The translations under genes and the position numbers were made by a program. From positions 1 through 64,000 of the forward strand of contig DASREM010000053.1 in the NCBI GenBank assembly GCA_035652095.1: 64,000 bases of DNA. Reading direction: 5' to 3'. This document shows, piece by piece, positions 44,337 through 53,152 of this stretch (position 1 is the stretch's first letter; every line of letters starts with the position of its first letter). Source of the DNA: DASREM01 sp035652095 (GTDB taxonomy: Bacteria; Acidobacteriota; Terriglobia; Terriglobales; Acidobacteriaceae). The notes under the pieces were generated by a model. That model saw only the letters and a program-made list of their open reading frames with translations. It ran no database searches and was not told the DNA's origin.

Positions 44337-44546
44337 GTGCGTTCTGCTATTAGAACGCACACAACTGGAGGTTTCACACAATGCTTAGCAGCCGTGAAGT
44401 TTAATACCTGGATGACAGTGCGGAGGCTCTGACGCGTACGTGATCCGGCCCGATTCCACTTAGGCCTGTGGCGGCCGCGTTCCGCTCCCGGGCCGCGAAG
44501 GAAACTCCCTGAAAGGTGGGATTGGCGCTGTTCGCCTTTCGCCAAT
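44337..44546 (+). ncRNA. Candidate structured RNA with a seven-codon reading frame
   Basis: This stretch occupies the gap between two convergent genes (44258-44556). It opens with a perfect 9-bp palindrome, GTGCGTTCT/AGAACGCAC (44337-44345, 44352-44360). A strong GGAGG near 44367 precedes ATG 44381, which starts a seven-codon frame MLSSREV ending at TAA 44402-44404. Four hairpins follow: CCAC/GTGG (44456-44471), GCGGCC/GGCCGC (44471-44496), TCCC/GGGA (44506-44521) and ATTGGCG/CGCCAAT (44521-44546). No + strand gene follows, so an independent RNA or leader-like element is plausible. Expression and identity are unproven. Confidence 0.4.
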
Positions 44547-44556
44547 GCAATTGGAG

Positions 44557-45285
44557 TCAGAAACTTGGGCCGAAGTTTGCCGTAAAGCGTTTCCAAGGCA
44601 TGATGGCCTGGACCGAAAGGAATTTCGCCATGCCGCTCTTGGGCACCCAGATCATGTCGCCGGGCTGAACTTGCGGATCGTCGGCAAGATCGCCCGACCC
44701 CAGCATGCGCTTCAAATCGAGCTTTTGCGACGATACCCAGTCCGGAGAGATGCGGCGGAACAGATAGACTTCAGAGTGCTTCGCGCTGCTACGGTAGCCT
44801 CCCGCCACGCCCAGCGCCTGACTGACCGTCACGTTGCCATACAACGTATATTTTCCCGGCTTGGTCACTTCGCCGTACGCGATGAAATAAGGCTGCACGA
44901 AACTCTGCAGATTCACCGAAATTGTCGGCTCATGCAGCAGGGGTGAATACGCTTTCACCAGCGCATCCCTGATTTCAGGAGTGGTCATGCCTTCGACGTG
45001 GAGACTCTTGATTCCGCGAGGACTGATGAAACCGTCCGGCTGAATGGTGACTGTCGCGTCATATTCAGAGGCGAAAGGGAATTGGAGGTTGAGCACATCG
45101 CCCTGTACAACCCGATAGCGTTGTTGCTGGGATTGAGGCCCGGTGGCGGCGGGTTTCGTGTCCAGACCCGACGCGGGTGGGGTTGACGCTTGGCCAGCCT
45201 CACTCTGTGCATGGCAAGCCAATGCCAGCAGTAACGCCGTGAAGATCAACAGGACCCTGCGACTCATGCGCCCGAACTTCTCCAT
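44557..45285 (-). CDS. Polysaccharide export lipoprotein (Wza-like, Poly_export/SLBB)
   Basis: A 242-aa protein with a signal peptide ending LALAC, a likely lipobox near residue 24. The Poly_export domain (about 55-140) begins YRVVQGDVLNLQF. An SLBB domain follows (about 145-215) with YGEVTKPGKYTLYGNVTVSQALGVAGGY. It would form or gate an outer-membrane exit for exopolysaccharide. It is short relative to Wza and lies next to no glycosyltransferase genes, so the exported sugar is unknown. Confidence 0.85.
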   Translation of the reverse strand: MEKFGRMSRRVLLIFTALLLALACHAQSEAGQASTPPASGLDTKPAATGPQSQQQRYRVVQGDVLNLQFPFASEYDATVTIQPDGFISPRGIKSLHVEGMTTPEIRDALVKAYSPLLHEPTISVNLQSFVQPYFIAYGEVTKPGKYTLYGNVTVSQALGVAGGYRSSAKHSEVYLFRRISPDWVSSQKLDLKRMLGSGDLADDPQVQPGDMIWVPKSGMAKFLSVQAIMPWKRFTANFGPSF

Positions 45286-45346
45286 GGCTATAGTGTAACG
45301 AGGCGCTCCAGAAAAGTCAGGGGACGATCGTGAGGGAGAGAAGGGG

Positions 45347-45375
45347 CTCCGGCGGAAATGGCGTTTCCGCCGGAG
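45347..45375 (-). terminator. Rho-independent-type terminator hairpin
   Basis: A perfect 12-bp stem, CTCCGGCGGAAA (45347-45358) and TTTCCGCCGGAG (45364-45375), has a 5-nt loop. It begins 8 nt after the stop of the porin gene. The following minus-strand sequence is pyrimidine-rich but not a strong U-run. Confidence 0.7.
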
Positions 45376-45383
45376 TCGGAGCG

Positions 45384-47222
45384 TTACGGCAAGTAATAGC
45401 GGAACGAGGTCAGGACCATGTTCTCAATGCCGTGGGGTTCGCCCGGCGTTCCGCTCCAGGCGTTGCGGGTTATGTAGGAGTACTGCGGGCCAAACTGGAT
45501 CCGGCCTTTCGGACCGTTGTACAGCTTGTACCACAGACCGAATGTGCCCTCGATCAGCACTCGGGTATCGCCCGTGCAACTGGAGAGCGAACCGGGCAGG
45601 AAGCCGCCCGAAGAGGTCGGGAATGATCCGCTGACCGGAGTTCCGGGGATGGTCTCGATGTTGCATCCGGAATTCGAGAAGCTGGGAGCTCCGTATCCAA
45701 CCGCCTTACCCGAAGAATTGAATTGCCAATTCCGGCCCAGATACTCGCCGCCGCCATTCAGGTAGACGTCGAGCTTCGGGGAATGCCACTCCAGCGTGCC
45801 CAAAGCCTGGTAGCTGCGCAGCAACGCCAGGGTGCCATCGGGGCGTACCGTCACATCGGCCAGTCCGCTGGTGCCATAGCGGCCGACGCCATTGCCTCCC
45901 AGGAAGTGCACGCCCAGGTCTACCCGCTTCTTGAATACCGACACGCGGGCATTGGCGCCAATTCCACCGCCGGTCGTATTCTCGTTGCTGGCAAGGGCTG
46001 AAGAAGGGCCGCTCACGCCTCCGCACAGGACGCCCGTAGCGGCGGTGGCGCAAGGATAGACGCGATCGCGGAACTGGCTCACGATTCCGAAAATCTCATA
46101 GTGTCCAAAACCTGGTTCGAAGGCGGCTTTCGCAATGAAATCCGGTGAGGGATTGAACGAGTACGTCGCCGAAGGATTGTAAAGACCGCCGCCAGCTCCC
46201 GCCGCTCCCAGAACGAAGTTGTTGCTGGTGCCGTGTGCCGTAAATGTCGCCTGTGGGTTCTCAACCGAAAGTCCAAGCCACATCTTGTCATGGAAATTTT
46301 TGACGACGCGGAAGCCGAACTGCCGAGCCCAGCTAAACCCGACCGTATACTGCGGGTCGATGGTCCCGGGCAGCGCTTCCGATCGGTTATCCAGCCCTTT
46401 CTTGGTTTCCGTGACCAGGCTCCACATTTGTCCGCCGGTGAAGCTCCACCCGCGAATGGCTGCCTGTCCCCACGCTTGCCGCTGCCGGAAGGTGTAGCTG
46501 TTGCTCTGGTTGTTGTTCGAAGTCACACCGGCGGAGAGGAAATCAGCCTCCACGAAGCCGGTGAACTTGGCTTCCTTCAGCTTACCTTCGGCAAGCATCG
46601 AAACGCGCGACTGACGTCCGGAACCGAAGAATTCGGACAGGCGATTCTGTGCCGAGCCCGGGTACGGAACTGCATTGAACGGAGTATTGATGTCGGACGC
46701 CAAACCGTGTTGGCGCCATACCGCTTCAGCCGCCAGGAATCCGCCCGGAGTAATGGTGATTCCCTTGTAATGCAGCGCCAGCGGACTTTCGAGCGAATTG
46801 ATTGTCTTTTGCGTCTCCTGCAGAGTTAAGGCGGTATTGGTTGAATTCTGCTTGAGATCGCTCACATCGGACTTCAGCTCTGTGACGGTCTGCTGTTGCT
46901 GGCTCGCCTGCGATGCGGCAGCCTCCGCCTTGCTCTGCGCCTCAGTGGCGGCTGCCTGCCCCTGGTCCAGGCGTTGTTGAAGTTGCTGGATAGCCTGGTC
47001 GCGGCTCTGCACTTGCTGCACCAGTTGTTGTATCTGCTGCTGTTGTGCGTCAATGGCTTGCTTCATCTCGCCGAGCTGGGCGGAAACGCTCGGAGCGAAC
47101 GCCGCTGCCTTCTTTGCAGCTTTCTTCTTAGTTGTGCCTGCAGCACTTGCCTGCGGCGCTGGCGCCGCAAAAGCGCCCGTTGTAAGCGCAAGTGTAAGGG
47201 CCAAAGCTATCACCTGCTTCAT
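45384..47222 (-). CDS. Outer membrane porin-like protein with coiled-coil N terminus
   Basis: A 612-aa protein from the ATG at 47222, with GGAGG 5 nt upstream. The signal peptide ends AFAA. A Lys/Ala stretch and a Gln-rich coiled coil (about residues 40-140) should form a periplasmic trimer stalk. The rest is a beta barrel with alternating aromatic strands and a terminal Tyr-Leu-Pro close to the C terminus. The pattern fits DcaP-type trimeric porins. Substrate unknown. It has a terminator directly downstream. Confidence 0.78.
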   Translation of the reverse strand: MKQVIALALTLALTTGAFAAPAPQASAAGTTKKKAAKKAAAFAPSVSAQLGEMKQAIDAQQQQIQQLVQQVQSRDQAIQQLQQRLDQGQAAATEAQSKAEAAASQASQQQQTVTELKSDVSDLKQNSTNTALTLQETQKTINSLESPLALHYKGITITPGGFLAAEAVWRQHGLASDINTPFNAVPYPGSAQNRLSEFFGSGRQSRVSMLAEGKLKEAKFTGFVEADFLSAGVTSNNNQSNSYTFRQRQAWGQAAIRGWSFTGGQMWSLVTETKKGLDNRSEALPGTIDPQYTVGFSWARQFGFRVVKNFHDKMWLGLSVENPQATFTAHGTSNNFVLGAAGAGGGLYNPSATYSFNPSPDFIAKAAFEPGFGHYEIFGIVSQFRDRVYPCATAATGVLCGGVSGPSSALASNENTTGGGIGANARVSVFKKRVDLGVHFLGGNGVGRYGTSGLADVTVRPDGTLALLRSYQALGTLEWHSPKLDVYLNGGGEYLGRNWQFNSSGKAVGYGAPSFSNSGCNIETIPGTPVSGSFPTSSGGFLPGSLSSCTGDTRVLIEGTFGLWYKLYNGPKGRIQFGPQYSYITRNAWSGTPGEPHGIENMVLTSFRYYLP

Positions 47223-47495
47223 CGTTCCTCCTGGGAGAAAATACACAGCCAACACGAAGGTGCCTTAGATCAACTGCTCAGGTCTAAGTTTGTGTGAACG
47301 CATGATGCTAGGCAGGCTTTGTTAACAATTGATGAAAACAGGGTAAATATCCAATGAATTGAAAAACCAAGAGGTTCCTTTTGCTGGCGCAAAAGTAGGG
47401 AAGCATTCTCCTGTCAGGGCTGCCTGAGCTTCCCGCTACGTATTCGACAGAATCGCTCCATCGCACGTGCCCGCCTGACGGATTGGGCAGCCCCT

Positions 47496-47663
47496 TTAAC
47501 CCTCCAGCCAATCCTTTCGGTCGATTTGCCGCTTGGTATAGTCCTCCACCTGGTTTTCGTACACAAGTCCGGCATGTTCGTCGCAACTGGGCTCGCCATC
47601 CACCAGCCGGGTCGTGGACTTTCCGCAAATACTGCACTTCAGGACCTTCTCCTCTTTTTTCAT
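47496..47663 (-). CDS. Small zinc-ribbon-like protein
   Basis: A 55-aa protein from the ATG at 47663, with AGGAG 3 nt upstream and GGAG further up. Two Cys pairs (CSIC near residue 10, CDEH near 28) could bind one zinc. The N terminus is Lys/Glu-rich and the C terminus is DYTKRQIDRKDWLEG. No function recognised. Longer frames upstream of this Met look non-coding. Confidence 0.6.
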   Translation of the reverse strand: MKKEEKVLKCSICGKSTTRLVDGEPSCDEHAGLVYENQVEDYTKRQIDRKDWLEG

Positions 47664-47984
47664 GAACTCCTCTATCTCCTTCCAACCACACCGGATTCGC
47701 TCGACCCTTTGCTCCCCCAACCGATATGGGCCAGCGCAACTCCAGAGGCACACATCTCCCTCAGCGTCGCCGCACGTCCTTCCTGCCGCGGCGCCGCCAA
47801 TCGCCCATGGCTCGGTCTAGCTCATTTCTACCGCGAGCGCCAACACTCGCGCTGTGACCTGTGAAGCACGAAAGTGCGCCCGAAGAACATACACTGACAT
47901 CCAGGTTCCATTTTGGGAGGGCTCGGTTTGCAGAAACCTTCAAATTAAGGCATATTTACCCGCCCGCCTTGGATGGAGGTCCAC
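47664..47984. other. Intergenic region with small hairpins
   Basis: No gene seen in this 321-bp gap. Short hairpins are present on the + strand, among them GCAC-GAAA-GTGC and GGTTT-GCAG-AAACC, in the leader of the FG-GAP gene. They resemble no known riboswitch that I can identify. Confidence 0.4.
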
Positions 47985-50231
47985 GTGTCCAATTCACATC
48001 GTTTTCACAGGAACCTTTCGGTGTTTCTCACCCTGGCCGCCCTTTGCCTTTTTCTCGCGCTCGGCGCAGTCGCGCAGAACTGTTTGATCTCTGCTCCCAG
48101 CGTTCTCGCTGGCGTGCATCCCATCTCTGCCGCAGCGGCGGATTTTAACCAGGATGGCAACATGGACATGGCGGTTGCGAATCCACCGCAGGCCGGGGTG
48201 ACTATCCTGCTGGGCGATGGCAGGGGCGCGTTCCACGCCCAGTCCATTCCGGGGGTTGGGTTCCAACCCTGGTTCATCATTGCCGCTGACTTGAACCGCG
48301 ATGGTCATCAGGATTTGGTAGTCGCGGATTACACGTACTGTGTCGCCAGCATCATCACCGTCCTGCTTGGAAACGGGGACGGAACTTTCCAGTCCGGCGT
48401 AACCTATGCCGTCGACAAAACCCCGGTGTCGCTGGTTGCCCAGGATTTCAACCAGGATGGCATTCTTGATCTCGCCGCTGCGAACTGGTGCAGCGCCGAC
48501 GTCAGTGTGCTGATTGGTAACGGCGACGGCACCTTTCGCCCTGCGGTCAACTACGTGGTTGCCGGCACCATGTCGATCACCGCGTCCGATTTCAACGGGG
48601 ACGGCCACGTAGATTTGGCGGCTCTCTCCAGCAGCGGCGATGTCACCCTTCTCATCGGAAACGGCCGCGGAGGTTTTCAGATTTCTCCCAGTTTCAGTAC
48701 CGGGACTAATCTGGTTGCGACTGGCATTGCTTCCGCCGATCTGAATCATGATGGCCGGGCAGACCTGGCCATCTCCAACGTTTACGGCGGATCCCAAAAT
48801 GTGGGCAGTGCGGTGGTGGTGCTCGGTAATGGCGACGGAACTTTCCAGTCCCCGGTGAGCTACGACTCGGGACTGAATTCCTCGTCGGTGCTCATTACAG
48901 ATCTCAACCAGGACGGTAACCCTGACCTCGCACTCTCTACCACGAATTCCGATGGCTTGAATATTCTTCTTGGCAATGGCGATGGAAGTTTTCGCTACGA
49001 CGGGCAGTTCACGGCGGGAGATGGCTCGACCGGGATCGCAGCGGCTGACTTCAATAGCGATGGCAGGGTTGACCTCGCGGTCGTCAACAACGGAATCGGC
49101 ACTACTTTCAACAGCAACATCTCTCCTGGGAACGTCAGCCTGCTCTTCGGAAATGGCGACGGGACATTTCAGGCCGCGAGGAACTTCTTTGCCGGGTACC
49201 GTCCTACCGCGATTTCCTCAGCCGATTTCAACAATGATGGAAAGGCGGACATCCTGGTCGGGAATTTTGGCGGATCTCTGCAGTTGCTGACTGGAACTGG
49301 AGGCGGAATTTTCTCGGCCCCGGTGCCAAATCCGATCGTAGCCAGCGTGACCTCGATCGCTCTCGGAGACTTCAACCGCGACGGCTCAATCGATATCGCG
49401 GCCGCGGGAATCCATACGAATGAGGGAATCAATGTCTTGCTGGGGCATGGAAATGGAAGCTTCTCTACGCCGGTCGTCTACCCGGCGGGTTCGACGCCGG
49501 CTTCGGTGGTAGCGGCAGACCTGAATCAAGACAGCTTGCTCGACTTAGTCGTTGCGAATGACATTCCGAACGCGCAGGGCACAGTCAGTGTATTGCTTGG
49601 ACGCGGCGATGGCACCTTTGCCTCACGCATGTCATTCGCCGCCGGGAAACACACGACTTCCGTTGCCATCGGAGACTTCAATAACGACGGGAAACCGGAC
49701 GTAGTGGCTACGAATTTTCTCAGTGGCGGGGTGACCGTCCTCCTGGGCAACGGTGACGGCACCTTGCAGACGGCAGTGAGTTACAGAACTGGTTCTGGCC
49801 CGCGCTCGGTGGCCGTAGCTGACTTCAACCGCGATGGCAAGTTGGACCTGGTGGTTGCGAACTCCAGAGCGAAGAAGGTAAGCGTCCTGTTGGGCAATGG
49901 CGATGGAACGTTTCGCAAAGCAATGAACTTCGCCGCGGAGCATAAGCCAAACTTCGTGGCGGTCTCAGACATCAACGGCGATGGCATTTTGGATGTGATC
50001 GCCACTCTCTCCTACACCGCATCGCACGGCAACGGCAGTATGGCAGTTCTTCTTGGTGTGGGTGATGGCTCACTGCAGCCTCCCACCTACTACGGAACTG
50101 GACTGCTGCCGCGCTCACTGGTGCTTGGCGACTTCAATGGAGACGGGCGCCCCGATGTCGCGACCGGGAATTACACCAGTAATAGCATCACCGTCCTGCT
50201 GAACCGTGGCGGAAGCTCGCCCCAGCGCTGA
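47985..50231 (+). CDS. Secreted FG-GAP/VCBS repeat protein
   Basis: A 748-aa protein. The GTG at 47985 has GGAGG 5 nt upstream; an ATG at 47973 is the alternative. After the signal peptide (ending GAVAQ) it is built of about fourteen FG-GAP repeats with the core D-(F/L/I)-N-x-D-G-x-x-D followed by L-x-G-N-G-D-G-T-F. Each repeat supplies a Ca2+-binding DxDxDG-type loop, and together they form one or two seven-bladed propellers. Likely cell-surface adhesion or matrix binding, inferred from the family. There is no anchor at the C terminus. Confidence 0.88.
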   Translation: MSNSHRFHRNLSVFLTLAALCLFLALGAVAQNCLISAPSVLAGVHPISAAAADFNQDGNMDMAVANPPQAGVTILLGDGRGAFHAQSIPGVGFQPWFIIAADLNRDGHQDLVVADYTYCVASIITVLLGNGDGTFQSGVTYAVDKTPVSLVAQDFNQDGILDLAAANWCSADVSVLIGNGDGTFRPAVNYVVAGTMSITASDFNGDGHVDLAALSSSGDVTLLIGNGRGGFQISPSFSTGTNLVATGIASADLNHDGRADLAISNVYGGSQNVGSAVVVLGNGDGTFQSPVSYDSGLNSSSVLITDLNQDGNPDLALSTTNSDGLNILLGNGDGSFRYDGQFTAGDGSTGIAAADFNSDGRVDLAVVNNGIGTTFNSNISPGNVSLLFGNGDGTFQAARNFFAGYRPTAISSADFNNDGKADILVGNFGGSLQLLTGTGGGIFSAPVPNPIVASVTSIALGDFNRDGSIDIAAAGIHTNEGINVLLGHGNGSFSTPVVYPAGSTPASVVAADLNQDSLLDLVVANDIPNAQGTVSVLLGRGDGTFASRMSFAAGKHTTSVAIGDFNNDGKPDVVATNFLSGGVTVLLGNGDGTLQTAVSYRTGSGPRSVAVADFNRDGKLDLVVANSRAKKVSVLLGNGDGTFRKAMNFAAEHKPNFVAVSDINGDGILDVIATLSYTASHGNGSMAVLLGVGDGSLQPPTYYGTGLLPRSLVLGDFNGDGRPDVATGNYTSNSITVLLNRGGSSPQR

Positions 50232-50381
50232 GGACGCGATAAACGTCGCAAGGAGAGTAGCTTACGCGTGCTGCCAGACTGTAGCACCTTGGTGTTGATG
50301 TTCTGGCACGGCCGTGCCATTCCCTTGTTATCGCACCAGATTTATGTTGATTGGCGAGCAGTTCTGGGGGAGGGCTGCCCG

Positions 50382-50424
50382 GGCGTCCAATGGCTCGCGA
50401 GAGCCGGGACGCCTGTTTTATTTT
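50382..50424 (+). terminator. Strong rho-independent terminator
   Basis: Two stacked stems, GGCGTCC/GGACGCC (50382-50388, 50407-50413) and GGCTC/GAGCC (50392-50396, 50401-50405) with loop GCGA, are followed by TGTTTTATTTT. It stops transcription from the FG-GAP gene, 150 nt after its stop codon. The rest of the 346-bp gap 50232-50577 shows nothing. Confidence 0.85.
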
Positions 50425-50577
50425 CCGCCTATTCCTTCTACGCACATCCCTCCTGCGTGTCTCTCATCCCGGAACTGCGTTCTTGTGTCACCGCATGGAT
50501 GCGTTCGGAGTCCTTCTGAGGTACAACCACACTGCTGCACCGTCTAAGCGTTCATCACTCGACTGCGGAGATACTGA

Positions 50578-51495
50578 ATGAGAACCGTGATTTTGGCTTT
50601 GTTCTTATGCGTGACTGCTGCCACCCTGTCGGCCTGGGCGCAAACGCCCGATCCCAATCAGCAGGCCGCCAACGCCGCTTACCAGGCCAAAGATTGGACT
50701 AAGGCCGCAAGTCTCTACGCGAACATGGCGCAGGCGGAGCCCAAGAATTTTCGCTATTGGTATCGTCTCGGCGTGGCGGAACAGGGTTTGGGTGAGAAGC
50801 AAAAAGCTCTCGACGCGTTTGAACAGGCGCGCTCTAACGGCATGCCCATGATCATGCTGGGATACAGTCTGGCATCAGCCTATGCCTCCGTGGGCCAGAC
50901 CGATAAGGCTTTCGACGCCCTGAAAGAAGCGGTTGCGCAAGGCTACGGGCAGCCGGACCAGATGACCAGCGATCCGGTGCTGCAGCTTTTGCGCGCAGAC
51001 GCCAGGTTCTCACCGCTGGTGGAACAAGCCAAACGCAACCAGGCGCCTTGTAACTACACCGCCGAGAATCGGCAGTTCGACTTCTGGGTCGGAGCCTGGG
51101 ATGTGGTCGCAACCCAGGGCGGCACGTCGCAGGGGCACAGCCGCATTGAGCGCGAGTTGGGCAATTGCGTGATCTGGGAGAACTGGACCAGCCTTGGCAG
51201 CGGTTATGTCGGCAAAAGCTACAACGTCTATAACGCCAGCCTCAAACGCTGGGAGCAATTCTGGGTAGATAACGTCGGTGGCATGATCCACTTCTACGGC
51301 GGCTTAAAGGACGGGGTGATGGACTTCTGGACCGACGAGATGCCGCAGCCCGATGGAAGCAAGTTGAAGCGCCATCTGCAATTCTTCAACCTTGGGCCGG
51401 ACACAGTTCGCCAATTCAGCCAAGGATCGAAAGATGGCGGGAAGACCTGGACCGTCGAATACGACTTCACCTACAACCGCGTAAAGGGGGCTTAG
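50578..51495 (+). CDS. Secreted TPR protein with C-terminal lipocalin-like domain
   Basis: A 305-aa protein. The signal peptide ends AWAQ. Two to three tetratricopeptide repeats span about residues 25-155 (ANAAYQAKDWTKAASLYANM is the first). The C-terminal domain (about 160-300) starts CNYTAENRQFDFWVGAWDV, the hallmark of DUF1579-like beta-barrel proteins, with WENWTS and FWTDEM strands. Function unknown; peptidoglycan or ligand binding in the periplasm is possible. Confidence 0.8.
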   Translation: MRTVILALFLCVTAATLSAWAQTPDPNQQAANAAYQAKDWTKAASLYANMAQAEPKNFRYWYRLGVAEQGLGEKQKALDAFEQARSNGMPMIMLGYSLASAYASVGQTDKAFDALKEAVAQGYGQPDQMTSDPVLQLLRADARFSPLVEQAKRNQAPCNYTAENRQFDFWVGAWDVVATQGGTSQGHSRIERELGNCVIWENWTSLGSGYVGKSYNVYNASLKRWEQFWVDNVGGMIHFYGGLKDGVMDFWTDEMPQPDGSKLKRHLQFFNLGPDTVRQFSQGSKDGGKTWTVEYDFTYNRVKGA

Positions 51496-51523
51496 ACTGG
51501 TCTCACGAACAGTTTGGAAAAGA

Positions 51524-51540
51524 CACGGCTTCCAGCCGTG
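51524..51540 (-). terminator. Probable terminator hairpin of the YbhB gene
   Basis: A 7-bp perfect stem CACGGCT/AGCCGTG has a 3-nt loop. On the minus strand it is followed by TCTTTTCC, about 44 nt after the stop of the YbhB gene. On the + strand the following sequence is not U-rich. Confidence 0.6.
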
Positions 51541-51583
51541 ACCCCTTGCGAAGAAAAAACGGATTCAGTCTTTGAAGGAACGC

Positions 51584-52138
51584 CTACGAACCTGAGCGCC
51601 GATACGTACCCATGTACTCGCCCTGCGCTTGCACGTGGCCTTGCATCGCTTTCTCCACCTCGCTACGGCTTGCTGTCGGCTTGAGGTTCAGTTTGCGATC
51701 AAGGGCGTAGAGCTTGAAAAAATAGCGATGCGGTTTGCCGGCGGGAGGGCAGGGTCCGTTATAACCAATCCTGCGGAAGTCGTTGCGCCCCTGCCTGGAG
51801 CCATCGGGAAGTTGCTCTGCTTTCGAAAGGCCTTCGCCAAGACTGGTTGCTGAGCCGGGCACATCGTAGAGAATCCAGTGCGTCCACGTACCCGCCGGAG
51901 CGTCCGGGTCGTCCGCGATCAGCGCAAACGCCTGCGTAGTGGAGGGCGCGCCATTCCAGGAGAGTTGCGGGGAGGCATCCTCTCCCTCGCAAGTGAATTT
52001 CCTGGGGATCTCGCCGCCACTGGGGAAGCTGGCGCTTGAAATGGTCAGCGACATGGATTTCTCTCCTTGCGCATGAACCAGAATTGAAGTCAGCGAGAAA
52101 ACAATCAACGGGACTGCAAGAGAGGATTCTATGCGCAT
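51584..52138 (-). CDS. YbhB/YbcL (PEBP) family protein, secreted
   Basis: A 184-aa protein with a signal peptide (about residues 1-24). The PEBP fold has the ligand-binding motifs DDPDAPAGTWTHWILYDVP near residue 77 and GYNGPCPPAGKPHRYFF near 125, the two conserved regions. It binds phosphate-like ligands in related proteins, and the physiological role is unclear. It ends at a terminator hairpin and is preceded by the TonB-like gene on the same strand after 24 nt. Confidence 0.87.
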   Translation of the reverse strand: MRIESSLAVPLIVFSLTSILVHAQGEKSMSLTISSASFPSGGEIPRKFTCEGEDASPQLSWNGAPSTTQAFALIADDPDAPAGTWTHWILYDVPGSATSLGEGLSKAEQLPDGSRQGRNDFRRIGYNGPCPPAGKPHRYFFKLYALDRKLNLKPTASRSEVEKAMQGHVQAQGEYMGTYRRSGS

Positions 52139-52162
52139 CGAGAGTCCTGATTCGACAGTGGA

Positions 52163-52930
52163 CTAAAACGCCGAAATCGTAAAATTTACCGTGATGCGGG
52201 CTTCCGTTTCCACGGCCTCGCCGCCCTGCAAGTAAGGCTTGAAACGCCACTGCTTCACCGCTTGCCGCGCCGCTTCGGAAAGAATTGCCGGGCCGCTCAG
52301 TACGTGCAGATCCTGGATATTTCCATCCCTGCCGATCAGGGCCTGCAGGAGCACCGATCCCTGCACCTTCATCTGCTTTGCCAATAACGGGTAATTGGGC
52401 TCGACCGTGTGCGTGACCACGGCTTTGGTGCCTGGCGACAAACTGGTGCGCTCGGAAGCCGAAGTCAGATCGTTGCTGGTCGCCCCAACCCCGGTCTGCG
52501 GCTGCAAGTCCACATGTACCGCCGGATTTCCGGGATGGACCGCACGGCGCTGGTCCCCGGCCACTACTTCAATTTCCAGAGGGGGAAGCACGGCACGATT
52601 CACCACTGGCGGCGCTGCGGCAGCCGTTTCGGCGGGTGGGGCGCTCACTCGCGGCTTAGGACGCGGGCTCGAAGTCTTCGGAGCGCGATAGGTCAGCGAA
52701 CCCGAGCCGGGTTGTCCCAGGCTGGCATCGTCGGACTCCACCTCCACCGGGTTGGACGCGGGAAACAGGAAACTGGACCAGAAAGCGCGGTCCTTGATCG
52801 CCACCCAGGCCAGCGCCATCAGCAATATCGCCAGGGCAATCAACATCTGCCGCCGCTGCCTGGGTTCGGCAGCCGGTTCCACTGTTTGCGTGGTCAATTG
52901 TGCTTGCGTTTCGCCTTCCAGCATGGCCAT
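52163..52930 (-). CDS. TonB-like energy transducer protein
   Basis: A 255-aa protein with one N-terminal membrane anchor (about residues 29-48), a long Pro/Ala/Ser-rich periplasmic linker, and a C-terminal TonB domain (about 170-255) with PNYPLLAKQMKVQGSVLLQALIGRDG and KQWRFKPY. ExbB/ExbD and TonB-dependent receptors are not adjacent. It may energise outer-membrane import. Starts at 52930 and 52924 are both possible. The gene is divergent from the Crp cluster, over the region with three CRP-like sites. Confidence 0.85.
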   Translation of the reverse strand: MAMLEGETQAQLTTQTVEPAAEPRQRRQMLIALAILLMALAWVAIKDRAFWSSFLFPASNPVEVESDDASLGQPGSGSLTYRAPKTSSPRPKPRVSAPPAETAAAAPPVVNRAVLPPLEIEVVAGDQRRAVHPGNPAVHVDLQPQTGVGATSNDLTSASERTSLSPGTKAVVTHTVEPNYPLLAKQMKVQGSVLLQALIGRDGNIQDLHVLSGPAILSEAARQAVKQWRFKPYLQGGEAVETEARITVNFTISAF

Positions 52931-53027
52931 CGGAAACGGCGCTCCCGCCCAGGCGAACCTGGGTCCTGTTGCTAAGTATGCCCTGAATTTCCCTGCAAAT
53001 CCACCTGCTCGCGCACATTTGCCGCCC

Positions 53028-53113
53028 TGTGAGCATTGTCACAATTAGCTGTGCCACCAGTCACAGCGGGATGTTCCGGTTCGCCTGACACTAGTGTCGT
53101 GACGCCGGTCACA
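53028..53113 (+). promoter_or_regulatory. Three CRP-like palindromes before the Crp-family gene
   Basis: TGTGAGCATTGTCACA (53028-53043) matches the CRP consensus TGTGA-N6-TCACA in all ten positions. TGTGCCACCAGTCACA (53050-53065) matches nine of ten, with centre-to-centre spacing 22 bp. CGTGACGCCGGTCACA (53098-53113) matches nine of ten, 48 bp further. They lie between the TonB-like gene and the Crp-family gene at 53153. Autoregulation is inferred. Confidence 0.7.
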
Positions 53114-53152
53114 TACACCTGAGACGTAGACGGGCATCACAGGGGGTGCCGC

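Noticed and set aside
44241..44432. A 63-codon frame running through the structured gap
   Set aside because: It begins inside the preceding membrane gene, has no Shine-Dalgarno, and crosses the palindrome; the seven-codon frame with GGAGG is a better reading.
47860..47880. CRP-like site in the FG-GAP gene leader (TGTGACCTGTGAAGCA)
   Set aside because: Only the left half matches; the right half AAGCA does not fit TCACA, and there is no 22-bp partner.
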